NCBI GenBank assembly: GCA_037893225.1
Contig: JAZGUH010000753.1
Coordinates: 62,001-126,000, forward strand
Direction: 5' to 3'
Source: Hippasteria phrygiana
Lineage: Eukaryota > Echinodermata > Asteroidea > Valvatida > Goniasteridae
DNA: 64,000 nt
The notes under the pieces were generated by a model. That model made no database searches and was not told where the DNA came from. It saw nothing but the letters and a program-made list of their open reading frames with translations. A program made the position numbers and the translations under genes. Position 1 is the first letter of the stretch. Every line of letters begins with the position of its first letter. This document shows positions 41,762-54,484 of this stretch, piece by piece.

Positions 41762-41974
41762 TCTAAGAAGCCGCCGATAATTACAACATGTAGCGCCAGA
41801 TCTAAGCTATCCATACATGTCAAAATTACTGAATTTGGTTGATATTTCATGCAATTATGAATGAGTAAAGCAAGTCCATACCCCAGGGAATTTGACATGC
41901 ATGGAGCAATAAATAGACGGTAACATGTACACAGATGTTGGCCGGAAAGAAAATAAACATTGCGAGGTTTTAAC
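41762..41974. repeat. 213-bp monomer (19-bp deletion), copy 1
   Basis: Near 41970 the sequence runs directly from gcgaggttt to taactctaag. The intervening 19 bases present in other monomers (gaattttctccacaagttt) are missing. The deletion is flanked in the intact monomer by a gttt direct repeat, one copy of which remains, consistent with slippage or microhomology-mediated loss. Since 213 is a multiple of three, the minus strand stays open across it for 191 codons; this is not evidence for a gene. Confidence 0.93.
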
Positions 41975-43366
41975 TCTAAGAAGCCGCCGATAATTGCAAC
42001 ATGTAGCGCCAGATCTACGCTATCCATACATGTCAAAATTACTGAATTTGGTTGATATTTCATGCAATTATGAATGAGTAAAGCAAGTCCATACCCCAGG
42101 GAATTTGACTTGCATGGAGCAATAAATAGACGGTAACATGTACACAGATGTTGGCCGGAAAGAAAATAAACATTGCGAGGTTTGAATTTTCTCCACAAGT
42201 TTTAACTCTAAGAAGCCGCCGATAATTGCAACATGTAGCGCCAGATCTAAGCTATCCATACATGTCAAAATTACTGAATTTGGTTGATATTTCATGCAAT
42301 TATGAATGAGTAAAGCAAGTCCATACCCCAGGGAATTTGACATGCATGGAGCAATAAATAAAAGGTAATCTGCACACAGATGTTGGCCGGAAAGAAAATA
42401 AACATTGCGAGGTTTGACTTTTCTCCCCAAGTGTTAACTCTAAGAAGCCGCCGATAATTGCAACATGTAGCGCCAGATCTAAGCTATCCATACATGTCAA
42501 AATTACTGAATTTGGTTGCTATTTCATGCAATTATGAATGAGTAAAGCAAGTCCATACCCCAGGGAATTTGACATGAATGGAGCAATAAATAGACGGTAA
42601 CATGTACACAGATGTTGGCCGGAAAGAAAATAAAGATTGCGAGGTTTGAATTTTCTCCACAAGTTTTAACTCTAAGAAGCCGCCGATAATTGCAACATGT
42701 AGCGCCAGATCTAAGCTATCCATACATGTCAAAATTACTGAATTTGGTTGATATTTCATGCAATTATGAATGAGTAAAGCAAGTCCATACCCCAGGGAAT
42801 TTGACATGCATGGAGCAATAAATAGACGGTAACATGTACACAGATGTTGGCCGGAAAGAAAATAAACATTGCGAGGTTTGACTTTTCTCCACAAGTGTTA
42901 ACTCTAAGAAGCCGCCGATAATTGCAACATGTAGCGCCAGATCAACGCTATCCATACATGTCAAAATTACTGTATTTGGTTGATATTTCATGCAATTATG
43001 AATGAGTAAAGCAAGTCCATACCCCAGGGAATTTGACATGCATGGAGCAATAAATAGACGGTAACATGTACACAGATGTTGGCCGGAAAGAAAATAAACA
43101 TTGCGAGGTTTGACTTTTCTCCACAAGTGTTAACTCTAAGAAGCCGCCGATAATTGCAACATGTAGCGCCAGATCTAAGCTATCCATACATGTCAAAATT
43201 ACTGAATTTGGTTGATATTTCATGCAATTATGAATGAGTAAAGCAAGTCCATACCCCAGGGAATTTGACATGCATGGAGCAATAAATAGACGGTAACATG
43301 TACACAGATGTTGGCCGGAAAGAAAATAAACATTGCGAGGTTTGACTTTTCTCCACAAGTGTTAAC
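41975..43366. repeat. Six-monomer interval between the two 213-bp monomers
   Basis: The order is ctacgct with gacttgc (41975), a hybrid gacatgc/aaaagg/aatctg with ctccccaag (42207), ggttgctattt with gacatgaatgg and a private aaagattgcg (42439), a type A actttt monomer (42671), a caacgct monomer (42903) and a type A monomer (43135). Together with one 213-bp monomer it makes a 1605-bp period. The segment from about 41550 to 42800 recurs 1605 bases downstream. Confidence 0.83.
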
Positions 43367-43579
43367 TCTAAGAAGCCGCCGATAATTACAACATGTAGCG
43401 CCAGATCTAAGCTATCCATACATGTCAAAATTACTGAATTTGGTTGATATTTCATGCAATTATGAATGAGTAAAGCAAGTCCATACCCCAGGGAATTTGA
43501 CATGCATGGAGCAATAAATAGACGGTAACATGTACACAGATGTTGGCCGGAAAGAAAATAAACATTGCGAGGTTTTAAC
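43367..43579. repeat. 213-bp monomer (19-bp deletion), copy 2
   Basis: It has the same deletion junction as 41762-41974, displaced by 1605 bases (six 232-bp monomers plus one of 213). Flanking monomers on both sides match as well, so this is a copy of the same event by segmental duplication and not a second deletion. Confidence 0.93.
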
Positions 43580-43811
43580 TCTAAGAAGCCGCCGATAATT
43601 GCAACATGTAGCGCCAGATCTACGCTATCCATACATGTCAAAATTACTGAATTTGGTTGATATTTCATGCAATTATGAATGAGTAAAGCAAGTCCATACC
43701 CCAGGGAATTTGACTTGCATGGAGCAATAAATAGACGGTAACATGTACACAGATGTTGGCCGGAAAGAAAATAAACATTGCGAGGTTTGAATTTTCTCCA
43801 CAAGTTTTAAC

Positions 43812-44739
43812 TCTAAGAAGCCGCCGATAATTGCAACATGTAGCGCCAGATCTAAGCTATCCATACATGTCAAAATTACTGAATTTGGTTGATATTTCAT
43901 GCAATTATGAATGAGTAAAGCAAGTCCATACCCCAGGGAATTTGACATGCATGGAGCAATAAATAAAAGGTAATCTGCACACAGATGTTGGCCGGAAAGA
44001 AAATAAACATTGCGAGGTTTGACTTTTCTCCCCAAGTGTTAACTCTAAGAAGCCGCCGATAATTGCAACATGTAGCGCCAGATCTAAGCTATCCATACAT
44101 GTCAAAATTACTGAATTTGGTTGCTATTTCATGCAATTATGAATGAGTAAAGCAAGTCCATACCCCAGGGAATTTGACATGAATGGAGCAATAAATAGAC
44201 GGTAACATGTACACAGATGTTGGCCGGAAAGAAAATAAAGATTGCGAGGTTTGAATTTTCTCCACAAGTTTTAACTCTAAGAAGCCGCCGATAATTGCAA
44301 CATGTAGCGCCAGATCTAAGCTATCCATACATGTCAAAATTACTGAATTTGGTTGATATTTCATGCAATTATGAATGAGTAAAGCAAGTCCATACCCCAG
44401 GGAATTTGACATGCATGGAGCAATAAATAAAAGGTAATCTGCACACAGATGTTGGCCGGAAAGAAAATAAACATTGCGAGGTTTGACTTTTCTCCCCAAG
44501 TGTTAACTCTAAGAAGCCGCCGATAATTGCAACATGTAGCGCCAGATCTAAGCTATCCATACATGTCAAAATTACTGAATTTGGTTGCTATTTCATGCAA
44601 TTATGAATGAGTAAAGCAAGTCCATACCCCAGGGAATTTGACATGAATGGAGCAATAAATAGACGGTAACATGTACACAGATGTTGGCCGGAAAGAAAAT
44701 AAAGATTGCGAGGTTTGAATTTTCTCCACAAGTTTTAAC
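43812..44739. repeat. Tandem dimer duplication (2 x 464 bp)
   Basis: The pair at 43812-44275 (a gacatgc/aaaagg hybrid with ctccccaag, then a ggttgctattt monomer with aaagattgcg) is followed by the same pair at 44276-44739. The rare aaagattgcg occurs at about 42633, 44238 and 44702, so the dimer was first copied with the 1605-bp segment and then doubled. Confidence 0.85.
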
Positions 44740-45435
44740 TCTAAGAAGCCGCCGATAATTGCAACATGTAGCGCCAGATCTAAGCTATCCATACATGTCA
44801 AAATTACTGAATTTGGTTGATATTTCATGCAATTATGAATGAGTAAAGCAAGTCCATACCCCAGGGAATTTGACAGGCATGGAGCAATAAATAAAAGGTA
44901 ATCTGCACACAGATGGTGGCCGGAAAGAAAATAAACATTGCGAGGTTTGAATTTTCTCCACAAGTTTTAACTCTAAGAAGCCGCCGATAATTGCAACATG
45001 TAGCGCCAGATCTAAGCTATCCATACATGTCAAAATTACTGAATTTGGTTGATATTTCATGCAATTATGAATGAGTAAAGCAAGTCCATACCCCAGGGAA
45101 TTTGACATGCATGGAGCAATAAATAGACGGTAACATGTACACAGATGTTGGCCGGAAAGAAAATACACATTGCGAGGTTTGAATTTTCTCCACAAGTTTT
45201 AACTCTAAGAAGCCGCCGATAATTGCAACATGTAGCGCCAGATCTAAGCTATCCATACATGTCAAAATTACTGAATTTGGTTGATATTTCATGCAATTAT
45301 GAATGAGTAAAGCAAGTCCATACCCCAGGGAATTTGACAGGCATGGAGCAATAAATAAAAGGTAATCTGCACACAGATGTTGGCCGGAAAGAAAATAAAC
45401 ATTGCGAGGTTTGACTTTTCTCCCCAAGTGTTAAC
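44740..45435. repeat. Three-monomer connecting block
   Basis: The three monomers are type B aatctg with gatggtgg, type A with aaatacacattg (near 45164), and type B aatctg with ctccccaag. They lead into the second 233-bp monomer. All is satellite. Confidence 0.8.
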
Positions 45436-45668
45436 TCTAAGAAGCCGCCGATAATTGCAACATGTAGCGCCAGATCTAAGCTATCCATACATGTCAAAAT
45501 TACTGAATTTGGTTGCTATTTCATGCAATTATGAATGAGTAAAGCAAGTCCATACCCCAAGGAAATTTGACATGAATGGAGCAATAAATAGACGGTAACA
45601 TGTACACAGATGTTGGCCGGAAAGAAAATAAACATTGCGAGGTTTGAATTTTCTCCACAAGTTTTAAC
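45436..45668. repeat. 233-bp monomer (one-base insertion), copy 2
   Basis: It has the same ccccaaggaaattt change (near 45555-45568) with ggttgctattt and gacatgaatgg as at 38513. It is preceded by a ctccccaag monomer and followed by a gatggtgg monomer, the same neighbours as at 58893. Confidence 0.92.
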
Positions 45669-45900
45669 TCTAAGAAGCCGCCGATAATTGCAACATGTAG
45701 CGCCAGATCTAAGCTATCCATACATGTCAAAATTACTGAATTTGGTTGATATTTCATGCAATTATGAATGAGTAAAGCAAGTCCATACCCCAGGGAATTT
45801 GACAGGCATGGAGCAATAAATAAAAGGTAATCTGCACACAGATGGTGGCCGGAAAGAAAATAAACATTGCGAGGTTTGAATTTTCTCCACAAGTTTTAAC
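45669..45900. repeat. Type B monomer before the right-hand HOR domain
   Basis: An aatctg type B monomer with gatggtgg. In the regular domain that follows, this type always closes a unit, immediately before the caggtg/cttcac monomer that I use as the unit start. Confidence 0.8.
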
Positions 45901-48900
45901 TCTAACAAGCCGCCGATAATTGCAACATGTAGCGCCAGATCTAAGCTATCCATACATGTCAAAATTACTGTATTTGGTTGATATTTCATGCAATTATGAA
46001 TGAGTAAAGCAAGTCCATACCCCAGGGAATTTGACATGCATGGAGCAATAAATAGACGGTAACATGTACACAGGTGTTGGCCGGAAAGAAAATAAACATT
46101 GCGAGGTTTGAATTTTCTTCACAAGTTTTAACTCTAAGAAGCCGACGATAATTGCAACATGTAGCGCCAGATCTAAGCTATCCATACATGTCAAAATCAC
46201 TGAATTTGGTTGATATTTCATGCAATTATGAATGAGTAAAGCAAGTCCATACCCCAGGGAATTTGACATGCATGGAGCAATAAATAGACGGTAACATGTA
46301 CACAGATGTTGGCCGGAAAGAAAATAAACATTGCGAGGTTTGAATTTTCTCCACAAGTTTTAACTCTAAGAAGCCGCCGATAATTGCAACATGTAGCGCC
46401 AGATCTAAGCTATCCATACATGTCAAAATTACTGAATTTGGTTGATATTTCATGCAATTATGAATGAGTAAAGCAAGTCCATACCCCAGGGAATTTGACA
46501 GGCATGGAGCAATAAATAAAAGGTAATCTGCACACAGATGTTGGCCGGAAAGAAAATAAACATTGCGAGGTTTGACTTTTCTCCACAAGTGTTAACTCTA
46601 AGAAGCCGCCGATAATTGCAACATGTAGCGCCAGATCTAAGCTATCCATACATGTCAAAATTACTGAATTTGGTTGATATTTCATGCAATTATGAATGAG
46701 TAAAGCAAGTCCATACCCCAGGGAATTTGACATGCATGGAGCAATAAATAGACGGTAACATGTACACAGATGTTGGCCGGAAAGAAAATAAACATTGCGA
46801 GGTTTGACTTTTCTCCACAAGTGTTAACTCTAAGAAGCCGCCGATAATTGCAACATGTAGCGCCAGATCTAAGCTATCCATACATGTCAAAATTACTGAA
46901 TTTGGTTGATATTTCATGCAATTATGAATGAGTAAAGCAAGTCCATACCCCAGGGAATTTGACATGCATGGAGCAATAAATAGACGGTAACATGTACACA
47001 GATGTTGGCCGGAAAGAAAATAAACATTGCGAGGTTTGAATTTTCTCCACAAGTTTTAACTCTAAGAAGCCGCCGATAATTGCAACATGTAGCGCCAGAT
47101 CTAAGCTATCCATACATGTCAAAATTACTGAATTTGGTTGATATTTCATGCAATTATGAATGAGTAAAGCAAGTCCATACCCCAGGGAATTTGACAGGCA
47201 TGGAGCAATCAATAAAAGGTAATCTGCACACAGATGTTGGCCGGAAAGAAAATAAACATTGCGAGGTTTGACTTTTCTCCACAAGTGTTAACTCTAAGAA
47301 GCCGCCGATAATTACAACATGTAGCGCCAGATCTAAGCTATCCATACATGTCAAAATTACTGAATTTGGTTGATATTTCATGCAATTATGAATGAGTAAA
47401 GCAAGTCCATACCCCAGGGAATTTGACATGCATGGAGCAATAAATAGACGGTAACATGTACACAGATGTTGGCCGGAAAGAAAATAAACATTGCGAGGTT
47501 TGAATTTTCTCCACAAGTTTTAACTCTAAGAAGCCGCCGATAATTGCAACATGTAGCGCCAGATCTAAGCTATCCATACATGTCAAAATTACTGAATTTG
47601 GTTGATATTTCATGCAATTATGAATGAGTAAAGCAAGTCCATACCCCAGGGAATTTGACAGGGATGGAGCAATAAATAAAAGGTAATCTGCACACAGATG
47701 TTGGCCGGAAAGAAAATAAACATTGCGAGGTTTGACTTTTCTCCACAAGTGTTAACTCTAAGAAGCCGCCGATAATTACAACATGTAGCGCCAGATCTAA
47801 GCTATCCATACATGTCAAAATTACTGAATTTGGTTGATATTTCATGCAATTATGAATGAGTAAAGCAAGTCCATACCCCAGGGAATTTGACATGCATGGA
47901 GCAATAAATAGACGGTAACATGTACACAGATGTTGGCCGGAAAGAAAATAAACATTGCGAGGTTTGAATTTTCTCCACAGGTTTTAACTCTAAGAAGCCG
48001 CCGATAATTGCAACATGTAGCGCCAGATCTAAGCTATCCATACATGTCAAAATTACTGAATTTGGTTGATATTTCATGCAATTATGAATGAGTAAAGCAA
48101 GTCCATACCCCAGGGAATTTGACTTGCATGGAGCAATAAATAGACGGTAACATGTACACAGATGTTGGCCGGAAAGAAAATAAACATTGCGAGGTTTGAA
48201 TTTTCTCCACAAGTTTTAACTCTAAGAAGCCGCCGATAATTGCAACATGTAGCGCCAGATCTAAGCTATCCATACATGTCAAAATTACTGAATTTGGTTG
48301 ATATTTCATGCAATTATGAATGAGTAAAGCAAGTCCATACCCCAGGGAATTTGACAGGCATGGAGCAATAAATAAAAGGTAATCTGCACACAGATGTTGG
48401 CCGGAAAGAAAATAAACATTGCGAGGTTTGACTTTTCTCCCCAAGTGTTAACTCTAAGAAGCCGCCGATAATTGCAACATGTAGCGCCAGATCTAAGCTA
48501 TCCATACATGTCAAAATTACTGAATTTGGTTGCTATTTCATGCAATTATGAATGAGTAAAGCAAGTCCATACCCCAGGGAATTTGACATGAATGGAGCAA
48601 TAAATAGACGGTAACATGTACACAGATGTTGGCCGGAAAGAAAATAAACATTGCGAGGTTTGAATTTTCTCCACAAGTTTTAACTCTAAGAAGCCGCCGA
48701 TAATTGCAACATGTAGCGCCAGATCTAAGCTATCCATACATGTCAAAATTACTGAATTTGGTTGATATTTCATGCAATTATGAATGAGTAAAGCAAGTCC
48801 ATACCCCAGGGAATTTGACAGGCATGGAGCAATAAATAAAAGGTAATCTGCACACAGATGGTGGCCGGAAAGAAAATAAACATTGCGAGGTTTGAATTTT

Positions 48901-48916
48901 CTCCACAAGTTTTAAC
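45901..48916. repeat. Right-hand HOR, 13-monomer version, copy 1 (3016 bp)
   Basis: It opens with a ctgtattt/caggtg/cttcac monomer (with a private tctaacaag at 45901), then gccgacgat (46133), aatctg (46365), two type A monomers (46597, 46829), aatctg with the private gcaatcaat (47061), attacaac (47293), aatctg (47525), attacaac with ccacaggtttt (47757), gacttgc (47989), aatctg with ctccccaag (48221), ggttgctattt with gacatgaatgg (48453) and aatctg with gatggtgg (48685). Relative to the 10-monomer base unit at 57037 it has three extra monomers. Private changes against copy 2 include aaaatcac near 46198 and gacagggatgg near 47659. Confidence 0.88.
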
Positions 48917-51468
48917 TCTAAGAAGCCGCCGATAATTGCAACATGTAGCGCCAGATCTAAGCTATCCATACATGTCAAAATTACTGTATTTGGTTGATAT
49001 TTCATGCAATTATGAATGAGTAAAGCAAGTCCATACCCCAGGGAATTTGACATGCATGGAGCAATAAATAGACGGTAACATGTACACAGGTGTTGGCCCG
49101 AAAGAAAATAAACATTGCGAGGTTTGAATTTTCTTCACAAGTTTTAACTCTAAGAAGCCGACGATAATTGCAACATGTAGCGCCAGATCTAAGCTATCCA
49201 TACATGTCAAAATTACTGAATTTGGTTGATATTTCATGCAATTATGAATGAGTAAAGCAAGTCCATACCCCAGGGAATTTGACATGCATGGAGCAATAAA
49301 TAGACGGTAACATGTACACAGATGTTGGCCGGAAAGAAAATAAACATTGCGAGGTTTGAATTTTCTCCACAAGTTTTAACTCTAAGAAGCCGCCGATAAT
49401 TGCAACATGTAGCGCCAGATCTAAGCTATCCATACATGTCAAAATTACTGAATTTGGTTGATATTTCATGCAATTATGAATGAGTAAAGCAAGTCCATAC
49501 CCCAGGGAATTTGACAGGCATGGAGCAATAAATAAAAGGTAATCTGCACACAGATGTTGGCCGGAAAGAAAATAAACATTGCGAGGTTTGACTTTTCTCC
49601 ACAAGTGTTAACTCTAAGAAGCCGCCGATAATTACAACATGTAGCGCCAGATCTAAGCTATCCATACATGTCAAAATTACTGAATTTGGTTGATATTTCA
49701 TGCAATTATGAATGAGTAAAGCAAGTCCATACCCCAGGGAATTTGACATGCATGGAGCAATAAATAGACGGTAACATGTACACAGATGTTGGCCGGAAAG
49801 AAAATAAACATTGCGAGGTTTGAATTTTCTCCACAAGTTTTAACTCTAAGAAGCCGCCGATAATTGCAACATGTAGCGCCAGATCTAAGCTATCCATACA
49901 TGTCAAAATTACTGAATTTGGTTGATATTTCATGCAATTATGAATGAGTAAAGCAAGTCCATACCCCAGGGAATTTGACAGGCATGGAGCAATAAATAAA
50001 AGGTAATCTGCACACAGATGTTGGCCGGAAAGAAAATAAACATTGCGAGGTTTGACTTTTCTCCACAAGTGTTAACTCTAAGAAGCCGCCGATAATTACA
50101 ACATGTAGCGCCAGATCTAAGCTATCCATACATGTCAAAATTACTGAATTTGGTTGATATTTCATGCAATTATGAATGAGTAAAGCAAGTCCATACCCCA
50201 GGGAATTTGACATGCATGGAGCAATAAATAGACGGTAACATGTACACAGATGTTGGCCGGAAAGAAAATAAACATTGCGAGGTTTGAATTTTCTCCACAG
50301 GTTTTAACTCTAAGAAGCCGCCGATAATTGCAACATGTAGCGCCAGATCTAAGCTATCCATACATGTCAAAATTACTGAATTTGGTTGATATTTCATGCA
50401 ATTATGAATGAGTAAAGCAAGTCCATACCCCAGGGAATTTGACTTGCATGGAGCAATAAATAGACGGTAACATGTACACAGATGTTGGCCGGAAAGAAAA
50501 TAAACATTGCGAGGTTTGAATTTTCTCCACAAGTTTTAACTCTAAGAAGCCGCCGATAATTGCAACATGTAGCGCCAGATCTAAGCTATCCATACATGTC
50601 AAAATTACTGAATTTGGTTGATATTTCATGCAATTATGAATGAGTAAAGCAAGTCCATACCCCAGGGAATTTGACAGGCATGGAGCAATAAATAAAAGGT
50701 AATCTGCACACAGATGTTGGCCGGAAAGAAAATAAACATTGCGAGGTTTGACTTTTCTCCCCAAGTGTTAACTCTAAGAAGCCGCCGATAATTGCAACAT
50801 GTAGCGCCAGATCTAAGCTATCCATACATGTCAAAATTACTGAATTTGGTTGATATTTCATGCAATTATGAATGAGTAAAGCAAGTCCATACCCCAGGGA
50901 ATTTGACAGGCATGGAGCAATAAATAAAAGGTAATCTGCACACAGATGTTGGCCGGAAAGAAAATAAACATTGCGAGGTTTGACTTTTCTCCCCAAGTGT
51001 TAACTCTAAGAAGCCGCCGATAATTGCAACATGTAGCGCCAGATCTAAGCTATCCATACATGTCAAAATTACTGAATTTGGTTGCTATTTCATGCAATTA
51101 TGAATGAGTAAAGCAAGTCCATACCCCAGGGAATTTGACATGAATGGAGCAATAAATAGACGGTAACATGTACACAGATGTTGGCCGGAAAGAAAATAAA
51201 CATTGCGAGGTTTGAATTTTCTCCACAAGTTTTAACTCTAAGAAGCCGCCGATAATTGCAACATGTAGCGCCAGATCTAAGCTATCCATACATGTCAAAA
51301 TTACTGAATTTGGTTGATATTTCATGCAATTATGAATGAGTAAAGCAAGTCCATACCCCAGGGAATTTGACAGGCATGGAGCAATAAATAAAAGGTAATC
51401 TGCACACAGATGGTGGCCGGAAAGAAAATAAACATTGCGAGGTTTGAATTTTCTCCACAAGTTTTAAC
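48917..51468. repeat. Right-hand HOR, 11-monomer version, copy 1 (2552 bp)
   Basis: It opens with a caggtg/cttcac monomer that carries the private gttggcccg near 49095 (elsewhere gttggccgg). It then follows the base order but has two adjacent aatctg/ctccccaag monomers (50541 and 50773) where the base unit has one. It lacks the three extra monomers of the 13-mer version. Confidence 0.88.
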
Positions 51469-54400
51469 TCTAAGAAGCCGCCGATAATTGCAACATGTAG
51501 CGCCAGATCTAAGCTATCCATACATGTCAAAATTACTGTATTTGGTTGATATTTCATGCAATTATGAATGAGTAAAGCAAGTCCATACCCCAGGGAATTT
51601 GACATGCATGGAGCAATAAATAGACGGTAACATGTACACAGGTGTTGGCCCGAAAGAAAATAAACATTGCGAGGTTTGAATTTTCTTCACAAGTTTTAAC
51701 TCTAAGAAGCCGACGATAATTGCAACATGTAGCGCCAGATCTAAGCTATCCATACATGTCAAAATTACTGAATTTGGTTGATATTTCATGCAATTATGAA
51801 TGAGTAAAGCAAGTCCATACCCCAGGGAATTTGACATGCATGGAGCAATAAATAGACGGTAACATGTACACAGATGTTGGCCGGAAAGAAAATAAACATT
51901 GCGAGGTTTGAATTTTCTCCACAAGTTTTAACTCTAAGAAGCCGCCGATAATTGCAACATGTAGCGCCAGATCTAAGCTATCCATACATGTCAAAATTAC
52001 TGAATTTGGTTGATATTTCATGCAATTATGAATGAGTAAAGCAAGTCCATACCCCAGGGAATTTGACAGGCATGGAGCAATAAATAAAAGGTAATCTGCA
52101 CACAGATGTTGGCCGGAAAGAAAATAAACATTGCGAGGTTTGACTTTTCTCCACAAGTGTTAACTCTAAGAAGCCGCCGATAATTGCAACATGTAGCGCC
52201 AGATCTAAGCTATCCATACATGTCAAAATTACTGAATTTGGTTGATATTTCATGCAATTATGAATGAGTAAAGCAAGTCCATACCCCAGGGAATTTGACA
52301 TGCATGGAGCAATAAATAGACGGTAACATGTACACAGATGTTGGCCGGAAAGAAAATAAACATTGCGAGGTTTGACTTTTCTCCACAAGTGTTAACTCTA
52401 AGAAGCCGCCGATAATTGCAACATGTAGCGCCAGATCTAAGCTATCCATACATGTCAAAATTACTGAATTTGGTTGATATTTCATGCAATTATGAATGAG
52501 TAAAGCAAGTCCATACCCCAGGGAATTTGACATGCATGGAGCAATAAATAGACGGTAACATGTACACAGATGTTGGCCGGAAAGAAAATAAACATTGCGA
52601 GGTTTGAATTTTCTCCACAAGTTTTAACTCTAAGAAGCCGCCGATAATTGCAACATGTAGCGCCAGATCTAAGCTATCCATACATGTCAAAATTACTGAA
52701 TTTGGTTGATATTTCATGCAATTATGAATGAGTAAAGCAAGTCCATACCCCAGGGAATTTGACAGGCATGGAGCAATCAATAAAAGGTAATCTGCACACA
52801 GATGTTGGCCGGAAAGAAAATAAACATTGCGAGGTTTGACTTTTCTCCACAAGTGTTAACTCTAAGAAGCCGCCGATAATTACAACATGTAGCGCCAGAT
52901 CTAAGCTATCCATACATGTCAAAATTACTGAATTTGGTTGATATTTCATGCAATTATGAATGAGTAAAGCAAGTCCATACCCCAGGGAATTTGACATGCA
53001 TGGAGCAATAAATAGACGGTAACATGTACACAGATGTTGGCCGGAAAGAAAATAAACATTGCGAGGTTTGAATTTTCTCCACAAGTTTTAACTCTAAGAA
53101 GCCGCCGATAATTGCAACATGTAGCGCCAGATCTAAGCTATCCATACATGTCAAAATTACTGAATTTGGTTGATATTTCATGCAATTATGAATGAGTAAA
53201 GCAAGTCCATACCCCAGGGAATTTGACAGGCATGGAGCAATAAATAAAAGGTAATCTGCACACAGATGTTGGCCGGAAAGAAAATAAACATTGCGAGGTT
53301 TGACTTTTCTCCACAAGTGTTAACTCTAAGAAGCCGCCGATAATTACAACATGTAGCGCCAGATCTAAGCTATCCATACATGTCAAAATTACTGAATTTG
53401 GTTGATATTTCATGCAATTATGAATGAGTAAAGCAAGTCCATACCCCAGGGAATTTGACATGCATGGAGCAATAAATAGACGGTAACATGTACACAGATG
53501 TTGGCCGGAAAGAAAATAAACATTGCGAGGTTTGAATTTTCTCCACAGGTTTTAACTCTAAGAAGCCGCCGATAATTGCAACATGTAGCGCCAGATCTAA
53601 GCTATCCATACATGTCAAAATTACTGAATTTGGTTGATATTTCATGCAATTATGAATGAGTAAAGCAAGTCCATACCCCAGGGAATTTGACTTGCATGGA
53701 GCAATAAATAGACGGTAACATGTACACAGATGTTGGCCGGAAAGAAAATAAACATTGCGAGGTTTGAATTTTCTCCACAAGTTTTAACTCTAAGAAGCCG
53801 CCGATAATTGCAACATGTAGCGCCAGATCTAAGCTATCCATACATGTCAAAATTACTGAATTTGGTTGATATTTCATGCAATTATGAATGAGTAAAGCAA
53901 GTCCATACCCCAGGGAATTTGACAGGCATGGAGCAATAAATAAAAGGTAATCTGCACACAGATGTTGGCCGGAAAGAAAATAAACATTGCGAGGTTTGAC
54001 TTTTCTCCCCAAGTGTTAACTCTAAGAAGCCGCCGATAATTGCAACATGTAGCGCCAGATCTAAGCTATCCATACATGTCAAAATTACTGAATTTGGTTG
54101 CTATTTCATGCAATTATGAATGAGTAAAGCAAGTCCATACCCCAGGGAATTTGACATGAATGGAGCAATAAATAGACGGTAACATGTACACAGATGTTGG
54201 CCGGAAAGAAAATAAACATTGCGAGGTTTGAATTTTCTCCACAAGTTTTAACTCTAAGAAGCCGCCGATAATTGCAACATGTAGCGCCAGATCTAAGCTA
54301 TCCATACATGTCAAAATTACTGAATTTGGTTGATATTTCATGCAATTATGAATGAGTAAAGCAAGTCCATACCCCAGGGAATTTGACAGGCATGGAGCAA

Positions 54401-54484
54401 TAAATAAAAGGTAATCTGCACACAGATGGTGGCCGGAAAGAAAATAAACATTGCGAGGTTTGAATTTTCTCCACAAGTTTTAAC
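51469..54484. repeat. Right-hand HOR, 13-monomer version, copy 2 (3016 bp)
   Basis: It has the same monomer order as 45901-48916 at an offset of 5568 bp, including the private gcaatcaat (near 52775). It opens with the gttggcccg variant, which copy 1 lacks. With the following 11-mer it makes a 24-monomer superunit. Confidence 0.88.

Noticed and set aside
41623..42198. 191-codon minus-strand reading frame, with a second copy at 43228-43803
   Set aside because: Its length comes from the 19-bp deletion that makes one monomer 213 bp, a multiple of three, so the frame is not shifted at that monomer. It is a by-product of the deletion, and its sequence repeats itself internally like the satellite.
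38746..45668. Mobile element insertion as the cause of the phase changes in this zone
   Set aside because: All phase changes are explained by one-base insertions and 19-bp deletions inside monomers. No foreign sequence, terminal repeats or target-site duplications are present.
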